A model generated the notes under the pieces. That model did no database searches. It was not told the DNA's origin and worked only from the letters and a program-made list of their open reading frames with translations. From Candidatus Gastranaerophilales bacterium (GTDB lineage Bacteria; Cyanobacteriota; Vampirovibrionia; Gastranaerophilales; Gastranaerophilaceae), in the NCBI GenBank assembly GCA_944324375.1, contig CALUWB010000003.1, positions 1-55,294 of the forward strand: a stretch of 55,294 nucleotides of DNA. The letters are read 5' to 3'. Below are positions 9,217-16,014 of this stretch, in pieces. Position numbers and translations under genes: made by a program. Positions within the stretch are counted from its first letter, which is position 1, and the number at the start of each line of letters is the position of its first letter.

Positions 9217-9477
9217 ATGAAAATGTTAGAGAGATTAAAAGACTTGGAACAACAGTATGTGTTCCTCAGATGGGTTACTGGGAACGAATACGGCAAAATT
9301 GAATACGTTGGTGAAGACTTTATTGAATTCGCAATCATTGATGTAGATTCGATGGAATACAGAGAAACTATTCTATTAAATTCTCAACTTGTATTAGAAC
9401 TTACATTCGGTGGTGCTGATGTTGCTAGAATTCTTGCAGAAAGATCATCACAATTACCATCTATTGGCGAAAACTAA
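9217..9477 (+). CDS. small conserved-looking protein of unknown function
   Basis: 86 aa, not recognised. A short amphipathic helix (MLERLKDLEQQYVFLRW) is followed by what looks like a small beta barrel (GKIEYVGEDFIEFAIIDVDSMEYRETILLNSQLVLELTFGG) and a short tail. The strand pattern resembles LSM/SH3-like folds, but that is a visual impression. An AAGG site precedes the ATG. It lies between the PilZ gene and the MotA-like gene and may belong to that group. Confidence 0.7.
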   Translation: MKMLERLKDLEQQYVFLRWVTGNEYGKIEYVGEDFIEFAIIDVDSMEYRETILLNSQLVLELTFGGADVARILAERSSQLPSIGEN

Positions 9478-9572
9478 TTGATTTATATTTACCCCACCAT
9501 TTAGATGAATATATTTACCTCGATGGTTTAAATCTATTATATTATGATATAATCTATTCAGAGGTAAATTTC

Positions 9573-10478
9573 ATGGATATAATGCATCTTTTAAAAGACC
9601 CACCTATTCAAATTATTTTGACCGTGTTTTCATCTAGCTTGATTTACACCATCAAAAGTTATTCAATGCTGGGAAAAGAACTTAAAAAATTGAATACTTC
9701 AATTCAACCCTTTGAAAAAGGGAATATATCATATAAGTTTGAAGAATTTAAGCATGCTATGTCTTCAAGTAAATTAGCTGCTAAACCGTGGGAAGATTTT
9801 AAAAATACTCTTGTTTTCTCTGAAAACATAGCTTATCAAGATAGTGAAACTGAAGAATTAGATTATGATTCGGTATCTGATTCTATGTCCGATATTCAAA
9901 CTACTAGTGATGCGTTAGATTTCTTTAATGAAGATACTCTTGCTTTTGCTCATTATAATAAACATATTATTGCATTAGCACCAACTCTGCTTACAGGATT
10001 TGGACCGTTATTTACATTCATTATGATTGGGACTGCATTCGGAATGTTAGACTTCTCTAGCACTCAAGCGCTTACTAAATCTATTGCAGGTTTCGTTGGA
10101 ACCATGCAAGTTGCAGCTATGTGTTCCGTTTTTGCTGTTGCTTCTGCTCTTATTTTTATGAGTGTTGATAAATTCTGGTTCTCTAAATCTATTATTCCTG
10201 CTATTGCAAAAGTTCAAGGAAAAATTACTGATTTATTCTCTACTATTTCTAGTGAAAAGTTCTTAGTAGATTTACTGAAAACAACTAAAACTCAATCACA
10301 CGAAAATGTTGTTTTATTAAGAACTCTACCTTCTACTTTTGCTGGAACTATTAAAAAAGATTTGACTAATATTGTTGTTCCTTACTTAGACAGTATGATT
10401 TTTGGAATAAACAATCTTAATAAAACTATGGAGAAAAAATCTGCCGGTGGTGATGATGATTTAGGTGGATTGTTCTAA
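9573..10478 (+). CDS. MotA/TolQ/ExbB-type proton-channel protein
   Basis: 301 aa. One N-terminal membrane segment (about residues 10-30) is followed by a cytoplasmic region of ~100 residues, then two long membrane segments (about 131-160 and 167-205) and a cytoplasmic tail. This is the TolQ/ExbB/MotA topology. The segment LAPTLLTGFGPLFTFIMIGTAF has the Gly/Thr/Pro content of the ion-channel helix. A promoter with TATAAT at 9547-9552 and an AGAGG site precede the start. With the next gene it would form a proton-driven stator. It is too short for ZorA of the Zorya defence system, which has a long cytoplasmic tail. Confidence 0.82.
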   Translation: MDIMHLLKDPPIQIILTVFSSSLIYTIKSYSMLGKELKKLNTSIQPFEKGNISYKFEEFKHAMSSSKLAAKPWEDFKNTLVFSENIAYQDSETEELDYDSVSDSMSDIQTTSDALDFFNEDTLAFAHYNKHIIALAPTLLTGFGPLFTFIMIGTAFGMLDFSSTQALTKSIAGFVGTMQVAAMCSVFAVASALIFMSVDKFWFSKSIIPAIAKVQGKITDLFSTISSEKFLVDLLKTTKTQSHENVVLLRTLPSTFAGTIKKDLTNIVVPYLDSMIFGINNLNKTMEKKSAGGDDDLGGLF

Positions 10479-10490
10479 TAAGGGTTTTGT

Positions 10491-11246
10491 ATGGCTAGAA
10501 AAAAACAAGCAGAAGCAGAAGAAAATATTTTTTGGGTAACAATGTCTGACTTGTTCCTTGGTATGTTCATGGTTTTTGCAACATTATTCTTTGCTTTTGT
10601 TACGAACACTGGACAAGGGAGTGGAGCGCAAGAAGCTACTACGGAAATGGTTCAAGAAGTTGTTCAAGAAATGGAAAAACAAAATATTAAAGTTAAACTA
10701 ATTGATGAAAATAAACCTGAAAAAACTGATTCTAAAGAAAATGTTCACGTTGAAATGGATCCAGTTACAGGTTTAGTTAGAATTTCTGATTTAGAATTAT
10801 TTGATTTAAACAGTTCCCAACTTACACCTAAAGGTAAAGCTTTCTTAAATAAATTTATTCCTGTATATTTTGATTCAATTTATAAAAAAGAATTAGCACA
10901 ATATATTTCTGCTGTTGTTATTCAAGGACATACAGATTCTACTAACTTTAGAGGAAACTATTCTACAGAACAGCAATATATGAAAAATATGAATCTTTCT
11001 ATGAATCGTGCTTATAATGTTGCTAATTTTATTTTTGCTAAATGTTCTAATAAGCCTTATCAAAAAGACTTAACAACTACAATTAAAGTTGAAGGTGCAA
11101 GTTCTTCTAGACCAATTATTATAAACGGAGTTGAAGATAAAACTAAAAGTAGGAGAGTTGAATTAAGAATTATGCTGAAAAAACCTGCTGGGGATGTTTT
11201 ATCTGAATTTTTAACTGTTGGAGCTAACTATGAAAACGTTCGATAA
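10491..11246 (+). CDS. MotB/OmpA-type stator partner, peptidoglycan-binding
   Basis: 251 aa. A single N-terminal membrane helix, [20 protein letters not shown], carries Asp20, the position of the proton-carrying Asp in MotB, TolR and ZorB. A linker rich in Glu/Lys follows, then an OmpA C-terminal domain: [27 protein letters not shown] (about residues 143-152), [13 protein letters not shown] and KSRRVELRI. It should sit in the inner membrane and bind peptidoglycan. It follows the MotA-like gene after 12 bp. No flagellar genes are nearby, so its output is unknown. Confidence 0.86.
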   Translation: MARKKQAEAEENIFWVTMSDLFLGMFMVFATLFFAFVTNTGQGSGAQEATTEMVQEVVQEMEKQNIKVKLIDENKPEKTDSKENVHVEMDPVTGLVRISDLELFDLNSSQLTPKGKAFLNKFIPVYFDSIYKKELAQYISAVVIQGHTDSTNFRGNYSTEQQYMKNMNLSMNRAYNVANFIFAKCSNKPYQKDLTTTIKVEGASSSRPIIINGVEDKTKSRRVELRIMLKKPAGDVLSEFLTVGANYENVR

Positions 11247-12597
11247 AGAATTAATATTAGAAACTATTAATATGATTAAGTTACACAATCTGGACATCAG
11301 AACTGTAACTATGGCAATTTCTCTTAGAGATTGTATGGATAGAGATATAAACAAAGTTTGTGAACGTATAAGAGAAAAAATTATGCGTCACGCAAAAAAC
11401 TTAATCAAATATGCAAATGAAATTGAAAATGACTACTCTATTCCAATTGTTAATAAAAGAATTGCTGTAACACCGATTTCTATTATTGGGGAATCGTGTG
11501 ATAGCTACGATTACGTTAAAATAGCGAAAACTTTAGACGATGTTGCAAATACTATTGGAGTTGATTTTATCGGTGGATATTCTGCTCTTGTAGAAAAAGG
11601 CTGGACAAGAGGTGATTTAGCACTTATTGATTCAATTCCTGAAGCATTAGCAAATACAAGTAAGCTTTGTTCATCTGTTAATGTTGCATCATCTAAAGCT
11701 GGGATTAATATGGACGCTGTTCTTAAAGTTTCTGAAATTATTAAAGATGCTGCATTATTAACAAAAGATTCTGATGGGATTGGCGCTGCTAAATTCGTTG
11801 CTTTCTGTAACTCTGTAAACGATAACCCATTTATGGCTGGTGCTTTTTGTGGTTACACAGAACCTGAATGTGCTTTAAATGTTGGGGTATCAGGCCCTGG
11901 AGTTGTTAGAGCTGCAATTGAAAGTTTACCTAAAGATGCTAATTTCTCTGTATTAGCTAATACAATAAAACAAACAGCATACAAAATAACATCTACAGGA
12001 GAACTCGTTGGACGTCAATTAGCTAAAAAACTCAATGTTCCTTTTGGTGTAATTGATTTATCTTTAGCACCAACTCCTGCTCCTGGTGATAGCGTTGCTG
12101 GGATTTTCCAAGCAATGGGACTTGAACATGCCGGAGCTCACGGAACTACAGCTGCACTTGCTATGTTAAATGATGCTGTTAAAAAAGGTGGGATTATGGC
12201 AAGCTCTTATGTTGGAGGGCTATCAGGTGCGTTTATTCCTGTATCAGAAGATGCTGGCATGATTGAAGCGGCAACAAAAGGAGTGCTAACTTTTGACAAA
12301 CTTGAAGCTATGACATCTGTTTGCTCTGTTGGGCTTGATATGATTGCAATCCCTGGAGATACTCCTTCTACTACAATTGCAGGTATTATTGCTGATGAAA
12401 TGGCAATTGGTATGATTAACAAGAAAACAACTGCTGTTCGTGTTATCCCTGCTGTTGGAAAAACTGTTGGAGATTCTGTTGTATATGGTGGACTTTTAGG
12501 TGAAGCACCTATTATGAAAGTTAACTCTTTATCTTCTGCTGATTTTGTAAACAGAGCCGGAAGAATCCCTGCACCGTTACACAGCTTAAACAACTAG
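11230..12597 (+). CDS. PFL-family (UPF0210/DUF711) protein
   Basis: 455 aa from the ATG at 11230, chosen because GGAG lies just upstream and family members begin with this segment; an in-frame TTG at 11218 is less likely. It matches the UPF0210 family: [67 protein letters not shown] and a [21 protein letters not shown] block. Members resemble formate-lyase-like TIM barrels, but the reaction is not established as far as I know. Its start overlaps the MotB-like gene by 17 bp. The ACT-domain partner (UPF0237) that often accompanies it is not in this window. Confidence 0.88.
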   Translation: MKTFDKELILETINMIKLHNLDIRTVTMAISLRDCMDRDINKVCERIREKIMRHAKNLIKYANEIENDYSIPIVNKRIAVTPISIIGESCDSYDYVKIAKTLDDVANTIGVDFIGGYSALVEKGWTRGDLALIDSIPEALANTSKLCSSVNVASSKAGINMDAVLKVSEIIKDAALLTKDSDGIGAAKFVAFCNSVNDNPFMAGAFCGYTEPECALNVGVSGPGVVRAAIESLPKDANFSVLANTIKQTAYKITSTGELVGRQLAKKLNVPFGVIDLSLAPTPAPGDSVAGIFQAMGLEHAGAHGTTAALAMLNDAVKKGGIMASSYVGGLSGAFIPVSEDAGMIEAATKGVLTFDKLEAMTSVCSVGLDMIAIPGDTPSTTIAGIIADEMAIGMINKKTTAVRVIPAVGKTVGDSVVYGGLLGEAPIMKVNSLSSADFVNRAGRIPAPLHSLNN

Positions 12598-12617
12598 GGG
12601 GTAAATATAGGGGGGGG
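12597..12617 (+). repeat. G-run repeat word GGGGTAAATATA
   Basis: Five G, TAAATATA, then eight consecutive G, starting on the stop codon of the PFL gene. The same GGGGTAAATA word recurs at 15767-15810, 42111-42120 and 52241-52252, always between genes. The rest of the gap to 12743 shows no gene or clear hairpin. Confidence 0.6.
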
Positions 12618-12743
12618 AAAATAAAATTGGATTAAATTCTGTCTACCCAACCAAAGTAGTGGTAAAGGTATAAAAGAAAGGGCTAAATTTCTTCCTACCA
12701 GTTGAATTAATGGTTAATTCTGTTTAGTAATCAAGGATTAAAA

Positions 12744-13340
12744 ATGAATTATATTTTTTATTTTTTAATAGTTATATCAATAATCGCAGGAGCCGTTAAC
12801 GGGAAACTTCCTGATGTTGTTAATTCAATTCTTACAGGCGCTGAATTGTCTGTTAAAGTTGCTTTTTCTCTTATTGGAATTATGGCATTTTGGCTTGGAA
12901 TGATGAGAATTGCAGAAAAAGCAGGACTCGTTAATATTATTGCTAAATGTATTAAACCTATTACTAAATGGTTATTCAAAGATATTCCACAAGATTCACC
13001 AGCTTTAGGAAATGTTGCATTAAGTTTTTCTGCAAATGCTCTAGGGCTTGCAAATGCAGCAACTCCTATTGGACTAAAAGTTATGGAAGAATTACAACAA
13101 GAAAACAAAAACAAAGAATCAGCATCTGATGCGATGTGTATGTTTCTTGGAATGTGTACTGCAGGTTTTCAATTAGTTCCTGCAACTGTTATTGCAATCC
13201 TTGTTGGAGCAGGAGCAAAAAATCCGACAGAAATTATTGCTCCAACAATGATAGTTACATCTATTGCATTTATTTCTGCTATCATAGTTGCAAAAATATT
13301 TAGCAAAATCTGGAAAAAACAGGAGGTCATAAATGATTAA
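12744..13340 (+). CDS. spmA: SpmA-like membrane protein (nucleoside recognition domain)
   Basis: 198 aa and strongly hydrophobic, with about five membrane segments. The pattern AGAVNGKLPDVVNSILTGAE, WLGMMRIAEKAGLV and SANALGLANAATPIGLKVME is the SpmA spore-maturation family (Gate domain). In Bacillus it affects spore-core dehydration. Non-sporulating bacteria also carry it, and its transport substrate is not known. No sporulation genes are seen here. Its 3' end overlaps spmB by 8 bp and the order spmA-spmB is the usual one. Confidence 0.9.
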   Translation: MNYIFYFLIVISIIAGAVNGKLPDVVNSILTGAELSVKVAFSLIGIMAFWLGMMRIAEKAGLVNIIAKCIKPITKWLFKDIPQDSPALGNVALSFSANALGLANAATPIGLKVMEELQQENKNKESASDAMCMFLGMCTAGFQLVPATVIAILVGAGAKNPTEIIAPTMIVTSIAFISAIIVAKIFSKIWKKQEVIND

Positions 13341-13869
13341 TCTAATTTCATTATGGGCTATTCCTGCAATACTTTTTATAATTCTAACTTTAGGACTCAT
13401 TAAAAAAATTCCTATCTATGAAGAATTTACAGAAGGAGCAAAAGACGGGTTCAAAGTCGCTGTAAATATTATCCCATATCTTGTTGCAATTATAGTTGGA
13501 GTATCAATGCTTAGAGCATCAGGCGTGATAGATTCATTAGGGCATCTTCTTGGACCATTGTTAGAAAAATTTATGATACCTGTTGAAACATTACCTGTAA
13601 TGATTGTCCGTTCATTATCAGGAGCAGCAACTTTAGGTTTATTCTCCGACATAGCACATCATTTCGGCCCTGACAGTTATGCTGCGAAACTAGCCGCAGT
13701 TATTGTTGGCAGTTCCGAAACGACGTTCTATGTTCTTGCTGTTTATTTTGGATCTGTAGGTATAAAGAAGGTTAGATATGCAATGTTAACAGGGATTATT
13801 GCTGACTTTATAGGAATTGTTGCAGCAATAATGGTTTGTTCATATTTTTTTCATCCCAGCATTGGGTAA
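13333..13869 (+). CDS. spmB: SpmB-like membrane protein (nucleoside recognition domain)
   Basis: 178 aa with the usual length and pattern of SpmB: an N-terminal membrane segment, EFTEGAKDGFKVAVNIIPYL, a central LGPLLEKFMIPVETLPVMIV, and GSSETTFYVLAVYFGSVGIK near the end. GGAGG lies 5-6 nt before the ATG. It is the membrane partner of SpmA. Its last 62 bp overlap the C-terminal coding end of the convergent zinc-ribbon gene, so the two mRNAs share an antisense stretch. Confidence 0.9.
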   Translation: MINLISLWAIPAILFIILTLGLIKKIPIYEEFTEGAKDGFKVAVNIIPYLVAIIVGVSMLRASGVIDSLGHLLGPLLEKFMIPVETLPVMIVRSLSGAATLGLFSDIAHHFGPDSYAAKLAAVIVGSSETTFYVLAVYFGSVGIKKVRYAMLTGIIADFIGIVAAIMVCSYFFHPSIG

Positions 13870-14182
13870 ATTCTCTAACATTTGAGTTATTAACTACTTT
13901 TTTAACCAATACTGCATAATTTATATCAACAAAATTTATTTTAGGTAATTTTTCTACTATATATTCATTACCTCCACAGTTATGACAGAAATTTGCCTCC
14001 GGCATAATTTCACCATTTTTTATGATAGCTTTTTCTTTTATACCACAGCATGCACATCTTACAATATACCATTCGTTTTCTATCAATTCTCCACAATCTG
14101 GACAATAACTAAACTCTGCCTGAACAGATACATGCTCATGCTGGCATGTGTGACATCTTCTAAACAAATCCATTAAAAACAT
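13808..14182 (-). CDS. double zinc-ribbon protein of unknown function
   Basis: 124 aa from the ATG at 14182, chosen because GAGGTG lies 6 nt upstream; a longer frame to 14233 has no site. Four CxxC pairs (CHTC, CPDC, CACC, CHNC) spread over the first 80 residues should bind two zinc ions as two ribbons. The rest is a mixed alpha/beta tail ending in a Trp-containing segment. No membrane segment. It is convergent with and overlaps spmB by 62 bp. It may bind nucleic acid or act as a metal-binding adaptor; neither is shown. Confidence 0.75.
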   Translation of the reverse strand: MFLMDLFRRCHTCQHEHVSVQAEFSYCPDCGELIENEWYIVRCACCGIKEKAIIKNGEIMPEANFCHNCGGNEYIVEKLPKINFVDINYAVLVKKVVNNSNVREFTQCWDEKNMNKPLLLQQFL

Positions 14183-14272
14183 ATACACCTCAATTCTACA
14201 TATTTGTTTTAATGATTGTTTTTGAAAAGTCAAAAATTAAAAAAGAAAGATTAACAATTTGTAATAAAAAAA

Positions 14273-14500
14273 CTAAAGCTTTAATTTTCTTCCAATAATG
14301 CTAAATTTTTCTTTAGTTTTAATAATATATTCTTCTAACATTTCAAGAATACAAGACAATTCTACTTTATTATCAGCCCACCAATCATTGTTATACGAAT
14401 GAGCAAAGAAACTAATCCCATGCCTGATATTAAAAATCCTACCCTCATGCTCTGAAAGCTCTAATTTCATATCTTCATCAATATAAGTTCTTGTTTCCAT
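14273..14500 (-). CDS. small unknown protein divergent from an HTH regulator
   Basis: 75 aa from the ATG at 14500, which has AAGGAG 7 nt upstream. The sequence (METRTYIDEDMKLELSEHEG, then a hydrophobic middle and a basic end) is not recognised. It is transcribed away from an HTH gene across a shared 120-bp region holding two related 20-bp palindromes, the usual layout of an autoregulated pair. A toxin-antitoxin or phage-type switch is possible but unproven. Confidence 0.65.
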   Translation of the reverse strand: METRTYIDEDMKLELSEHEGRIFNIRHGISFFAHSYNNDWWADNKVELSCILEMLEEYIIKTKEKFSIIGRKLKL

Positions 14501-14519
14501 TTTTATACTCCTTAATATA

Positions 14520-14613
14520 ATTAGCAAATATATGCTAATTATAGAATATTTTTACTAGAATTGTCAATATAAAATTAGCATATTTCTACTAATAATAGAA
14601 AATATAGTATAAT
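14520..14613. promoter_or_regulatory. two palindromic operators between divergent small genes
   Basis: ATTAGCAAATATATGCTAAT (14520-14539) and ATTAGCATATTTCTACTAAT (14574-14593) are 20-bp palindromes with the same ATTAGCA half-site. The first would cover the minus-strand gene's transcription start; the second lies just upstream of the -10 TATAAT (14608-14613) of the plus-strand HTH gene. They are likely binding sites of that HTH protein. Confidence 0.7.
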
Positions 14614-14621
14614 TTTTGATA

Positions 14622-14828
14622 ATGGATACTATTAATGAAGTAAAAATGTTAGCTGCTAAAAAAGGGATTACAATGACAAGTATTGCCAAATATTTGTCAG
14701 AAAAAAGTGGCAAAAAATATACAATAGATGGTTTATCAAAAAAATTGAGAGCTGATACCATCAGATACTCCGAGATGAAGCTAATCGCAGAGGCTTTAGA
14801 CTACGAATTGATTTTTAAAGAAAAATAG
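14622..14828 (+). CDS. small HTH transcriptional regulator (phage-repressor-like)
   Basis: 68 aa, almost wholly one helix-turn-helix domain: MLAAKKGITMTSIAKYLSEK, then GLSKKLRADTIRYSEMKLIAEALDYEL, resembling small LLM/XRE phage-type regulators. TATAAT ends 8 nt before the ATG, so the mRNA is almost leaderless and there is no Shine-Dalgarno site. Very likely controls itself and the divergent 75-aa gene through the palindromes at 14520-14593. The three-cassette peptide array begins 5 bp after it. Confidence 0.8.
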   Translation: MDTINEVKMLAAKKGITMTSIAKYLSEKSGKKYTIDGLSKKLRADTIRYSEMKLIAEALDYELIFKEK

Positions 14829-14832
14829 ATAA

Positions 14833-14940
14833 TTGGAAATATATTAAAATTATAGTAAGATGTTTTTAGGGTAGTACCTCATTACCTCCGTCTGCACACG
14901 CTTTTTACTAAGAAAACGGCAGAGAAAGGAGGTGAGAAAC
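14833..14940 (+). promoter_or_regulatory. cassette 1: promoter and Shine-Dalgarno-masking leader
   Basis: TTGGAA (14833-14838), 17 nt, TAAGAT (14856-14861). The RNA would start near the box TTTTAGGGTA (14864-14873). In the leader ACCTCC (14884-14889) plus TCTGC (14891-14895) can pair with GCAGA (14919-14923) plus GGAGGT (14928-14933), hiding the ribosome site of the peptide. The loop contains CACACG, shared with cassettes 2, 5 and 6. Confidence 0.7.
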
Positions 14941-15039
14941 ATGAAGTTAAGTTTTATACCACTTGTCAATTTTTTAATTGATAAGTATAAAACAAAAGCT
15001 CCAGTAGTTGAGATACTGGAACTTTTAATTAAAACATAA
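14941..15039 (+). CDS. cassette 1 peptide, 32 aa, putative type I toxin
   Basis: ATG with GGAGGTGA 7 nt upstream. The peptide starts MKLSFIPLVNFLID, has a basic middle (KYKTKAP) and an amphipathic end (EILELLIK). Its closest relative is the peptide of cassette 2 345 bp away: same length, the same MKL start, K-Y-K-x-K-A-P and E-L-L-E/L-E-L core. It is an amphipathic rather than an obvious membrane-spanning peptide. Function is inferred from the cassette layout only. Confidence 0.65.
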   Translation: MKLSFIPLVNFLIDKYKTKAPVVEILELLIKT

Positions 15040-15098
15040 CTTTTAGGGTACTAAGTCAAGCTCTAAGGAAGCTGTATTTCTTTAGGGCTTGCCCCTAT
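15040..15098 (-). ncRNA. cassette 1: predicted antisense RNA
   Basis: Minus-strand promoter TTGATT (15132-15127), 16 nt, TATAAT (15110-15105), starting near 15098. The RNA would run back through the 14-bp hairpin (15057-15070 with 15078-15091) and the second TTTTAGGGTA box (15041-15050). Its complement of that box can also pair with the identical 10-nt box in the sense leader. The 3' end is not determinable by eye. Confidence 0.55.
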
Positions 15099-15104
15099 GT
15101 TTTT
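15041..15104 (+). terminator. cassette 1: 3' box and strong hairpin terminator
   Basis: CAAGCTCTAAGGAA pairs over 14 bp (two G-U) with TTCTTTAGGGCTTG, enclosed by AGGG/CCCCT, and is followed by TTTTT at 15100-15104. Confidence 0.8.
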
Positions 15105-15177
15105 ATTATAATTCATTTCTGCAAGAAATCAATAGCAAGTATCAACTTTAGTATCAAAATAAATACACATATACCAA

Positions 15178-15285
15178 TTGTAAATATATTAAAAATATAG
15201 TAAGATATTTTTAGGGTAGTACCTTATTACCTCCGTCTGCACACGCTTTTTACTAAGGAAACGGCAGAGAAAGGAGGTGAGAAAC
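15178..15285 (+). promoter_or_regulatory. cassette 2: promoter and Shine-Dalgarno-masking leader
   Basis: TTGTAA (15178-15183), 17 nt, TAAGAT (15201-15206), then box TTTTAGGGTA (15209-15218). The leader is nearly identical to cassette 1, including ACCTCC/GGAGGT and TCTGC/GCAGA pairing and the CACACG loop. Confidence 0.7.
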
Positions 15286-15384
15286 ATGAAGTTAGCTTTG
15301 AATTTATTTCTTGATTTATTTGTTAAGAAATACAAGAAAAAAGCTCCAGAGCTGGAACTCTTGGAACTTTTTTTAAATAGCTAA
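15286..15384 (+). CDS. cassette 2 peptide, 32 aa, putative type I toxin
   Basis: ATG with GGAGGTGA 7 nt upstream. Starts MKLALNLFLDLF, then VKKYKKKAP and ELELLELFL. It is clearly a duplicate of the cassette 1 peptide, yet the flanking leader and terminator DNA are better conserved than the peptide, so the RNA parts appear to be under strong constraint. Confidence 0.65.
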   Translation: MKLALNLFLDLFVKKYKKKAPELELLELFLNS

Positions 15385-15442
15385 TTATAGGGTACTAAGT
15401 CAAGCTCTAAGGAAGTTGAGTTTCTTTAGGGCTTGCCCCTAT
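15385..15442 (-). ncRNA. cassette 2: predicted antisense RNA
   Basis: Promoter TTGATT (15476-15471), 16 nt, TATAAT (15454-15449). The predicted start is near 15442, and the RNA crosses the hairpin 15401-15435 and the second AGGGTA box (15389-15394). Confidence 0.55.
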
Positions 15443-15448
15443 GTTTTT
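15385..15448 (+). terminator. cassette 2: 3' box and hairpin terminator
   Basis: Same 14-bp stem as cassette 1 (15401-15414 with 15422-15435), followed by five T (15444-15448). Confidence 0.8.
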
Positions 15449-15544
15449 ATTATAATTCATTTCTACAAGAAATCAATAGGAACAATAATTCTAATTTTAT
15501 AAATATTAATATATTTACATTTATATCCCAATGTGAGATAATTA

Positions 15545-15620
15545 TTCAATACAAAAATAGAGTACAGGCTAAAGATTTTTGATTATTTTTTCGCTGAATT
15601 TTAAAAGAAAGGAGGTTGAA
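15545..15620 (+). promoter_or_regulatory. cassette 3: leader with a hairpin around the ribosome site
   Basis: Box AGAGTACAGGCTAAAG (15559-15574) takes the place of the AGGGTA box. TTTTTCGCTGA near 15588-15598 can pair with TCAGCGAAAAA inside the reading frame (about 15634-15644), enclosing the Shine-Dalgarno site GGAGG and the TTG start in the loop. The upstream -35/-10 is not clear. Confidence 0.5.
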
Positions 15621-15692
15621 TTGATAGTCAAAATCAGCGAAAAAGAACTACTACTTGTATTTGTAATAGTTCTTGCTCTCAAATCCCTTTAA
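15621..15692 (+). CDS. cassette 3 peptide, 23 aa, putative membrane toxin
   Basis: TTG start with AAAGGAGGTTGAA upstream. The peptide begins MIVKISEKELL and continues with a 10-residue Val/Leu/Ile/Phe run ending ALKSL, one short membrane helix with a basic end. It aligns with the cassette 4 peptide 26 kb away (I-S/T-E-K-x-L, hydrophobic core, short tail). The weak TTG start fits tight control of a toxic product. Confidence 0.6.
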   Translation: MIVKISEKELLLVFVIVLALKSL

Positions 15693-15694
15693 TT

Positions 15695-15732
15695 AGGGTA
15701 CGGGTTAGGGTGTTAGCGCCACCCTTGCCTGT
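15695..15732 (-). ncRNA. cassette 3: predicted antisense RNA
   Basis: Promoter TTGTAA (15766-15761), 16 nt, TAAAAT (15744-15739). The RNA would begin near 15732 and include the complement of the box AGGGTACGGGTTAGGG (15695-15710). That box differs from the leader box only by A/G and C/T changes, so most positions could still pair with the antisense RNA, several as G-U. Confidence 0.5.
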
Positions 15733-15766
15733 ATTCTTATTTTAACTTATTTTTTATTTTTTACAA

Positions 15767-15810
15767 GGGGTAAATGCAAGGGGGTAGGGGTAAATATGGG
15801 TAAATATGGG
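15767..15810 (+). repeat. five G-tracts separated by TAAATAT (possible G-quadruplex)
   Basis: GGGG, GGGGG, GGGG, GGG and GGG separated by 2-9 nt, mostly TAAATAT spacers. It lies between the cassette array and the promoter of def, and belongs with the GGGGTAAATA word seen elsewhere. A related AGGGGTAGGGATAAATT lies at about 15880-15897. The remainder to 16014 holds the def promoter (TATAAT at 15979-15984). Confidence 0.6.
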
Positions 15811-16014
15811 TTGTGTTGATTTTCTGTCTACTAGTTAAATAGAAGAGAGAAAATTGTTCTGCGAACCGTATAGAAATATTAGGGGTAGGGATAAATTTAA
15901 TTTAGTTTAGATTCTGATTACATGTTAGATATAAATAATTATCTTATAGGTTGAATTTAAGCTTTAAGTATAGTACCGTATAATAAGTAGAAAATAGTTA
16001 TGAGGGAAGTCTGA

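Noticed and set aside
9573-11246. Zorya defence system (ZorA/ZorB)
   Set aside because: The MotA-like protein lacks the long ZorA tail and no ZorC/ZorD or ZorE gene follows; a general stator pair explains it better.
14833-15476. CRISPR array or simple tandem duplication
   Set aside because: Units are ~300 bp with promoters, peptide and terminator inside; repeats are not short and regularly spaced, and more diverged copies occur elsewhere.
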